Shown: positions 29,618-32,860 of the stretch, in pieces
Numbering within the stretch: the stretch's first letter is position 1
Layout: every line of letters begins with the position of its first letter
Virus record (IMG/VR): IMGVR_UViG_3300021960_000298
Coordinates: 1-32,860 of that record
Length of the DNA stretch: 32,860 nucleotides
Origin: a virus
Reading direction: 5' to 3' (one strand)
Position numbers and translations under genes: made by a program
The notes under the pieces: model-generated
What the model was told of the DNA's origin: nothing
Database searches by the model: none
Seen by the model: only the letters and a program-made list of their open reading frames with translations

Positions 29618-29648
29618 TAAATATACGAACTATAAGCCGGGGAGGCAA
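29618..29648 (-). promoter_or_regulatory. Early-type promoter with hairpin around the -33 element
   Basis: TTG (29648-29646), 20 bases, then TATATTTA (29625-29618), 28 bases before the ATG at 29589. The -33 TTG lies in the loop of the inverted repeat GGGAGG-TAGTTG-CCTCCC (29640-29657). The plus strand of that repeat is followed by TAAC and seven T residues, so it could also stop plus-strand (antisense) transcription. Confidence 0.75.
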
Positions 29649-29676
29649 CTACCTCCCTAACTTTTTTTCCGGAATG

Positions 29677-29907
29677 TTACTTCTTTGTAACTACATGCAC
29701 AACACTCTCTAACTTACCTAGCAGGATGCTAAAGCTCGCTTCACAGTAGCCGATGTGGCCATAAGGCGAAAAATCCTCTCCTCTATTCACGAACGCGTCT
29801 TCCATCTCCTTAAGCTTATCAGTAGCTTCTTCTGCGATCTCAGTCATTCTCTTGAATGCGTAAACCAAGTCGTCTTTGTCCATCTTTTCAATCTGATCGT
29901 AAGTCAT
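29677..29907 (-). CDS. Small early protein (76 residues)
   Basis: The product is acidic and helical, starting M-T-Y-D-Q-I-E-K-M-D-K-D-D-L-V and ending V-V-H-V-V-T-K-K. The first 45 residues look like a coiled coil. A Gly/Tyr-rich loop (Y-G-H-I-G-Y-C-E) lies in the middle. No domain is recognised. It has its own early-type promoter and its leader ends GAAAGAGAT before the ATG, a form shared with several other early genes here. Confidence 0.8.
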   Translation of the reverse strand: MTYDQIEKMDKDDLVYAFKRMTEIAEEATDKLKEMEDAFVNRGEDFSPYGHIGYCEASFSILLGKLESVVHVVTKK

Positions 29908-29930
29908 ATCTCTTTCTTTTTATTACTTCG

Positions 29931-29961
29931 TAAATATACGAACTAAATCTCAGACTACCAA
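29931..29961 (-). promoter_or_regulatory. Early-type promoter with complete dyad
   Basis: TTG (29961-29959), 20 bases, TATATTTA (29938-29931) on the coding strand. The sequence TTCGTA-TATT-TACGAA surrounds the -7 box as a perfect 6-base inverted repeat. It serves the 76-residue gene at 29907. Confidence 0.75.
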
Positions 29962-29994
29962 CTATTCCGGAAACCTTATTCCTTCTCTTTGGTG

Positions 29995-30144
29995 CTAAAG
30001 ATCATCTTCATCTATTTCAATCTTTATTTCTTCAAGGCTCTTTGCATGTATCATAAAGGCATCGCAATCATTTAAGTTGGTCGCTTCATAATAACCTGGA
30101 GCAAAAATAGATTTTCTTATCTGCCAATCCTTATAAATTTCCAT
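29995..30144 (-). CDS. Small early protein (49 residues)
   Basis: ATG 30144 opens 49 codons and ends with TAG. The sequence starts M-E-I-Y-K-D-W-Q-I-R-K-S-I-F and ends with an acidic run (I-E-I-D-E-D-D-L). The A-rich leader GAAAGAGA sits just upstream. It lies 12 bases after the stop of the 46-residue gene, with no promoter of its own, so it is probably the last gene of that operon. Its core (I-x-x-G-Y-Y-E-A-T-N) is similar in layout to the 46-residue neighbour, suggesting distant paralogy. Confidence 0.65.
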   Translation of the reverse strand: MEIYKDWQIRKSIFAPGYYEATNLNDCDAFMIHAKSLEEIKIEIDEDDL

Positions 30145-30156
30145 TCTCTTTCTTTT

Positions 30157-30297
30157 TTAAATGAGTGAAATTTCTTCAACCTCAAACTTAAAACCTCCAT
30201 ACTCAGCAACATTCTTATAGTACTCTACATCATTTTTAGAGTAAGCAGTTGCATACCACCTTCCGTTGAAATAGATTTTGTATTCTTCACTTGGCAT
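30157..30297 (-). CDS. Small early protein (46 residues)
   Basis: I begin at ATG 30297 (M-P-S-E-E-Y-K-I-Y-F-N), just after AGAGAGAT, rather than at an upstream start that would overlap the zinc-binding gene by 68 bases. The product has a short beta-like segment (Y-K-I-Y-F-N-G-R-W-Y-A-T-A-Y) and an acidic helix. It resembles the shape of the 49-residue gene after it. The function is unknown. Confidence 0.7.
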   Translation of the reverse strand: MPSEEYKIYFNGRWYATAYSKNDVEYYKNVAEYGGFKFEVEEISLI

Positions 30298-30310
30298 ATC
30301 TCTCTCTTTA

Positions 30311-30520
30311 TTAACTACACAAACAAGTACCCCATGGATTGTCAGAGCTGAACTCAGTCTCCACCTCACAGATATCACACCAGCGTACTTCCCATACTAC
30401 CTTCTCTTCTTCTTCATGACCGAAATCATGAACACAAACCTCTTCACCGTCCATATCCACAATCATTAACTTATCACCTGTTAAATCGCAAGTAAACCTT
30501 CTAAGAACTTTATGACCCAT
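30311..30520 (-). CDS. Small early protein with a Cys pattern
   Basis: The product is 69 residues, with Cys11, Cys29, a C-D-I-C pair near 48-51 and C-L-C at the end, plus two His residues. Such spacing could bind zinc. The first half has beta-like strands (K-L-M-I-V-D-M-D-G-E-E-V-C). It has its own early-type promoter and the common leader. It probably heads an operon with the 46- and 49-residue genes. The function is unknown. Confidence 0.78.
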   Translation of the reverse strand: MGHKVLRRFTCDLTGDKLMIVDMDGEEVCVHDFGHEEEEKVVWEVRWCDICEVETEFSSDNPWGTCLCS

Positions 30521-30543
30521 ATCTCTCTCTTTTTATTACTTCA

Positions 30544-30574
30544 TAAATATACGAACTATATTCCAGGGAGACAA
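30544..30574 (-). promoter_or_regulatory. Early-type promoter
   Basis: TTG (30574-30572), 20 bases, TATATTTA (30551-30544) on the coding strand, 23 bases before ATG 30520. The right half of the dyad is TATGAA rather than TACGAA. The -33 element touches the stop codon of the preceding small gene. Confidence 0.75.
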
Positions 30575-30721
30575 CTATTCCAGAAACTTTTTATAGTTCT
30601 GGATAGCCTCCTCTCTGGTCTGAGCAACTATATATGTGCCAGTGAGCTTACCATTCTTCTTGATAGCGAACATACAATCGCCATTAACATCCTCTCTTGC
30701 TACTTGAATCGTCGTGTACAT
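30575..30721 (-). CDS. Small early protein (48 residues)
   Basis: ATG 30721, 48 codons, TAG stop. The product has a beta-strand pair (C-M-F-A-I-K-K-N-G-K-L, T-Y-I-V-A-Q-T) followed by a helix (R-E-E-A-I-Q-N-Y-K-K-F-L-E). This beta-beta-helix layout resembles small DNA- or protein-binding domains. It follows the 47-residue gene by 10 bases in the same operon. The function is unknown. Confidence 0.7.
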   Translation of the reverse strand: MYTTIQVAREDVNGDCMFAIKKNGKLTGTYIVAQTREEAIQNYKKFLE

Positions 30722-30731
30722 AACCTATCTA

Positions 30732-30875
30732 TTAAAATTTAACATCATCACAGCTTACCTCACCCAACGTAATGTCGAGCATATAATCTAGCTCATCGTC
30801 AGTGATAAGGCTATTTGCATACCCTCTAAACAAACTATCCATTTCTAACCTTCTGTACTGTGTCAATTTAAACAT
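30732..30875 (-). CDS. Small early protein (47 residues)
   Basis: ATG 30875, 47 codons, TAA stop. The sequence is acidic and helical (M-F-K-L-T-Q-Y-R-R-L-E-M-D-S-L-F, I-T-D-D-E-L-D-Y-M-L-D). It lies directly downstream of an early-type promoter with the standard leader GAAAGAGAT. The function is unknown. Its expression signal is one of the clearest in the window. Confidence 0.7.
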   Translation of the reverse strand: MFKLTQYRRLEMDSLFRGYANSLITDDELDYMLDITLGEVSCDDVKF

Positions 30876-30898
30876 ATCTCTTTCTTTTTATTACTACG

Positions 30899-30929
30899 TA
30901 AATATACGAACTATTATTCAGACTAGCAA
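30899..30929 (-). promoter_or_regulatory. Early-type promoter
   Basis: TTG (30929-30927), 20 bases, TATATTTA (30906-30899) on the coding strand, 23 bases before ATG 30875. The dyad is TTCGTA-TATT-TACGTA (5 of 6 pairs). Confidence 0.75.
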
Positions 30930-30941
30930 CTCTTAACCCAG

Positions 30942-30961
30942 AAAAGCCGGCATAAGCCAGC
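30942..30961 (-). terminator. Hairpin terminator 3 of 3
   Basis: On the minus strand GCTGGC-TTAT-GCCGGC forms a 6-base-pair stem with one G-U pair and is followed by TTTT. It lies just upstream of the early promoter at 30899-30929, insulating it from transcription arriving from the 274-residue gene. Confidence 0.65.
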
Positions 30962-30973
30962 TCTTCCTTCGGT

Positions 30974-31035
30974 AATAAAAATAAAGGCGCCAGAGGGAGG
31001 ACCAAAGAACAAGGTCAACTACGACCTCCGGCACC
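30974..31035 (-). terminator. Strong hairpin terminator 2 of 3
   Basis: On the minus strand GGTGCCGGAGG (31035-31025) pairs with CCTCTGGCGCC (30996-30986) as an 11-base-pair stem containing two G-U pairs, followed by TTTATTTTTATT. The pairing is better on the minus-strand RNA than on the complement, where those pairs become mismatches. An inner GACC-GGTC stem may fold in the loop. Confidence 0.8.
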
Positions 31036-31038
31036 ACC

Positions 31039-31058
31039 AAAAGCCGCACTAAGGCGGC
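31039..31058 (-). terminator. Hairpin terminator 1 of 3
   Basis: Directly after the 274-residue gene stop, minus strand GCCGC-CTTAGT-GCGGC is followed by TTTT. The three hairpins in tandem form an unusually thorough stop. Confidence 0.65.
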
Positions 31059-31081
31059 CTAAGGCATTTCTATTCTATCTC

Positions 31082-31906
31082 TTAGAGAAGCAGTCCTTGT
31101 TGGATCTCGAACTTCTCTAACTCCGACTCAACTTTATCTCGTAAGTTAACTTCTCGGTTGATGAAGGAGGTAAGGTTATCCATTCGGATAGTTTCTACTT
31201 GGTAAGTATGAAGACTTCCATCGTAGTTCTTTCTACTAACCTGAACCTTAACACTCTTTCCGGAAGCAGACTGACCTACAACCTTGATAAGAGCTGGGCT
31301 ATGAATCTCCCAATCCCACTTCATCGTAAGACTAATAGACCTTGGCCATCCGTACCCATTGATAGGCTTGGCAATTACAGGTACAAATCCTTCATCTGAT
31401 TTCATAAGATCTAAGATAGCATCCTTCTTAGCCTGCTGACGAGCATTATCAATCTCTCTCAACTCTCTTTCAATCGCATCACGTACCTTTCTAGCTTCAA
31501 TCATCTTAGGACCGAAAGAGAGATCAATGTCAACAAACAACTTACAGATCACATCAATCTTCTCAGAAGCAATAGTAATAAAGTCAGCCATTGCCGGAAG
31601 GAACTTAATCTCTTCTTTACCTCCGCTATTGAATCGGTAACCACCTTCGTATCCCTTCTGAGTGTAGTCTTCACTATAAGCAGTATCTACTGATAGACGA
31701 GCCAAAGTATTAGCATAGCGGCCATCAAAGTGTTGAAATTCAATACTCGTCTCAAGAATAGTTAATCGAGTATTTTCCGGAGCATCAAAGCCATCGAATG
31801 CATTTGATAATACAGTCTTACGAGCAGTCTCCTTCTGGCCGTAAAGTAGACCGTAGGCGTTCTGAGCTTCTTTCAGCTCTAATTCAAGTTTCATTTCTCT
31901 TTCCAT
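31082..31906 (-). CDS. Hypothetical early protein (274 residues)
   Basis: The product is mixed alpha/beta, beginning with a charged coiled coil (M-E-R-E-M-K-L-E-L-E-L-K-E-A-Q-N). The middle contains L-S-V-D-T-A-Y-S-E-D-Y and a Gly-rich turn (Y-E-G-G-Y-R-F-N-S-G-G-K). The C-terminal half has a K-V-V-G-Q-S-A-S-G-K-S segment (about residues 213-223), which superficially looks like a P-loop (but lacks the Gly pattern of Walker A) and may bind nucleotide or be structural. No family is recognised. It has its own early promoter and a tandem terminator, so it is a single-gene unit. Confidence 0.8.
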   Translation of the reverse strand: MEREMKLELELKEAQNAYGLLYGQKETARKTVLSNAFDGFDAPENTRLTILETSIEFQHFDGRYANTLARLSVDTAYSEDYTQKGYEGGYRFNSGGKEEIKFLPAMADFITIASEKIDVICKLFVDIDLSFGPKMIEARKVRDAIERELREIDNARQQAKKDAILDLMKSDEGFVPVIAKPINGYGWPRSISLTMKWDWEIHSPALIKVVGQSASGKSVKVQVSRKNYDGSLHTYQVETIRMDNLTSFINREVNLRDKVESELEKFEIQQGLLL

Positions 31907-31934
31907 AACCTTTATTCTTTTATCATTTACTTCG

Positions 31935-31965
31935 TAAATATACGAACTTTATTTCAATTAAGCAA
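31935..31965 (-). promoter_or_regulatory. Early-type promoter with complete dyad
   Basis: TTG (31965-31963), 20 bases, TATATTTA (31942-31935), with TTCGTA-TATT-TACGAA around the -7 box. The following leader is identical, base for base, to the one before ATG 32373. Confidence 0.78.
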
Positions 31966-32373
31966 CTATATTTTCGGTAATTGAAATATATTTAATGTAC
32001 TTTTTAGAAATTGATTAGTAAACACTAAATCAACCCATGCTAGCTCGCCGTAGGAGTTACTCTTTGCGTAATGACCTTTCATAGGCTGTTTGCCATCAAC
32101 TTTAGGAATCTTAGCTAATATTTCGCCGGTGCTCCTATACTGATTAGCATTCTTAAACGTAATACGAATAATGCCGCTTCTACTTGTAACCTTATCTTCC
32201 GGAAAAGCTTCAGACACTATATCAACGTACTCTTTTAATGCATCCTTAGATCTAACCACTACTGCCTTCTCATATTCCGCTTTCAAATCATTGTATTCAT
32301 TCTGCAGCTTAGCAATAGTCTCAAGAACGTGATATGCGTTGTTGTATTGAAATTCTAATTGACTCTGTGACAT
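31966..32373 (-). CDS. Hypothetical early protein (135 residues)
   Basis: The N-terminal 45 residues form a coiled coil rich in Gln, Glu and Tyr. The remaining residues have beta-like strands (S-G-I-I-R-I-T-F-K-N-A-N-Q, W-V-D-L-V-F-T-N). It resembles the 274-residue gene in starting with a coiled coil followed by a strand-rich domain, but I see no reliable sequence match. Its own promoter precedes it, and the next promoter overlaps its stop codon. Confidence 0.78.
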   Translation of the reverse strand: MSQSQLEFQYNNAYHVLETIAKLQNEYNDLKAEYEKAVVVRSKDALKEYVDIVSEAFPEDKVTSRSGIIRITFKNANQYRSTGEILAKIPKVDGKQPMKGHYAKSNSYGELAWVDLVFTNQFLKSTLNIFQLPKI

Positions 32374-32401
32374 AACCTTTATTCTTTTATCATTTACTTC
32401 G

Positions 32402-32432
32402 TAAATATAAGAACTAAATCTCGGGGAGCCAA
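32402..32432 (-). promoter_or_regulatory. Early-type promoter
   Basis: TTG (32432-32430), 20 bases, TATATTTA (32409-32402), with a dyad of one mismatch (TTCTTA-TATT-TACGAA). The TTG is directly after the stop codon of the preceding 53-residue gene. Confidence 0.75.
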
Positions 32433-32433
32433 A

Positions 32434-32595
32434 TTAACCTACCATTATTTCTTGGAGATTATCACAGATCCAAACCTTATCTCTACCATATTCTTTGATA
32501 AGGTATTGTTCAATTTCGTTTGCTCTAGCGATATCATTAGTGTTAATCACATTTCTAACAACATCCCACTTGAATAATTTAACTGTGTAGCGCAT
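32434..32595 (-). CDS. Small early protein (53 residues)
   Basis: ATG 32595, 53 codons, TAA stop. The product has a beta strand (Y-T-V-K-L-F-K-W-D-V-V-R-N-V-I) followed by a helix (I-A-R-A-N-E-I-E-Q-Y-L-I-K-E-Y-G) and a final strand (K-V-W-I-C-D), a compact mixed fold. It has its own early promoter. The function is unknown. Confidence 0.72.
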   Translation of the reverse strand: MRYTVKLFKWDVVRNVINTNDIARANEIEQYLIKEYGRDKVWICDNLQEIMVG

Positions 32596-32623
32596 AACCT
32601 TTATTCTCTTATCATTTACTTCG

Positions 32624-32654
32624 TAAATATACGAACTAAATCTCTAAGAGGCAA
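32624..32654 (-). promoter_or_regulatory. Early-type promoter with complete dyad
   Basis: TTG (32654-32652), 20 bases, TATATTTA (32631-32624), with TTCGTA-TATT-TACGAA around the -7 box and the common leader before ATG 32595. Confidence 0.78.
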
Positions 32655-32655
32655 C

Positions 32656-32856
32656 TTATACAGTAAAAAGTTTATACTTTACTTCATCTTGGAGATCATT
32701 AATCTCTACTTCAATTCCAGCAACATTACTGACATGTGCTACTCCTTTACCATCCTGGTCTATTAAGAACTCATTTAAGTAAAATGTACTACCGCCATCA
32801 GTAGTGAAGAAAGCATCACCCTCCATATCAAATTGTATCTCTGCAAATCCTACCAT
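32656..32856 (-). CDS. Small early protein (66 residues) at the window edge
   Basis: The product is acidic and strand-rich (M-V-G-F-A-E-I-Q-F-D-M-E-G-D-A-F-F-T-T-D), ending V-K-Y-K-L-F-T-V. The ATG is at 32856, four bases from the window end, so its promoter is not visible and a more upstream start cannot be excluded. It belongs to the same early cluster by position. The function is unknown. Confidence 0.7.
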   Translation of the reverse strand: MVGFAEIQFDMEGDAFFTTDGGSTFYLNEFLIDQDGKGVAHVSNVAGIEVEINDLQDEVKYKLFTV

Positions 32857-32860
32857 CTAG

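Noticed and set aside
31082-31906. ATP-binding P-loop (GQSASGKS) in the 274-residue protein
   Set aside because: The segment lacks the GxxxxGK[ST] spacing with a preceding hydrophobic strand and has no Walker B partner.
29590-32655. CRISPR array formed by the repeated early promoters
   Set aside because: Repeats are hundreds of bases apart, each precedes a gene at fixed distance, and there are no regular spacers.

Overview
The window looks like part of a lytic, T4-like tailed phage (contractile tail) whose host is a member of the Bacteroidota, probably a flavobacterium. The phage assignment rests on recognisable T4-type modules: baseplate wedge gp25 and gp6, a gp5-like central spike protein, a gp55-like late sigma factor, and a zinc-finger/TOPRIM primase. 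The host assignment rests on three things. Start codons are preceded by A-rich leaders with no Shine-Dalgarno motif. Eleven promoters follow a Bacteroidota layout, TTG, 20 bases, then TATATTTA. One gene encodes a secreted repeat protein resembling DUF6150, a family I know from Bacteroidota genomes. The DNA is AT-rich and almost everything is on the minus strand, so transcription runs from high to low coordinates.

Layout in transcription order. (1) 32.86-29.07 kb is an early region of eleven small, mostly unrecognised genes. Seven carry their own near-identical promoter, and strong hairpin terminators separate blocks. (2) 29.07-28.26 kb is an intergenic stretch plus the only plus-strand gene, a membrane-anchored coiled-coil protein. 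(3) 28.25-26.6 kb is accessory: a small membrane protein, a T5orf172-type GIY-YIG protein and the DUF6150-like secreted protein. (4) 26.5-24.2 kb encodes a small helical protein, an HD-domain hydrolase, a membrane protein, the late sigma factor and a conserved acidic protein. (5) 24.2-11.5 kb is the structural block: spike, unknown tail proteins, gp25, gp6 and a run of large tail, baseplate or fibre proteins. (6) 11.5-9.2 kb holds a GIY-YIG nuclease, the primase (with an early-type promoter) and a PD-(D/E)XK nuclease. (7) 9.2 kb to the left edge is a run of proteins, most of which begin with a short helix ending in (L/I)-x-E. It includes a P-loop kinase, a 796-residue nucleotidyltransferase/metalloprotease fusion, a HAD phosphatase, zinc and cupin proteins, and several lysine-rich or acidic proteins.

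The most interesting signal is region 7. The recurring N-terminal helix ending in LxE resembles the capsid-targeting sequences of T4 internal proteins, which the prohead protease gp21 cleaves after (L/I)xE. The same motif occurs inside the 796-residue fusion, the 284-residue lysine-rich protein and the 310-residue protein, between apparent modules. My inference is that these are prohead-core or packaged proteins matured by a gp21-like protease encoded outside this window, and that a nucleotide/NAD and end-repair type enzyme set may be injected with the DNA. A second signal is the two promoter classes. The early class is TTG-N20-TATATTTA, often with an overlapping TTCGTA-TATT-TACGAA dyad. The presumed late class is CTATTTATAA, which is the T4 late box TATAAATA in the opposite orientation.
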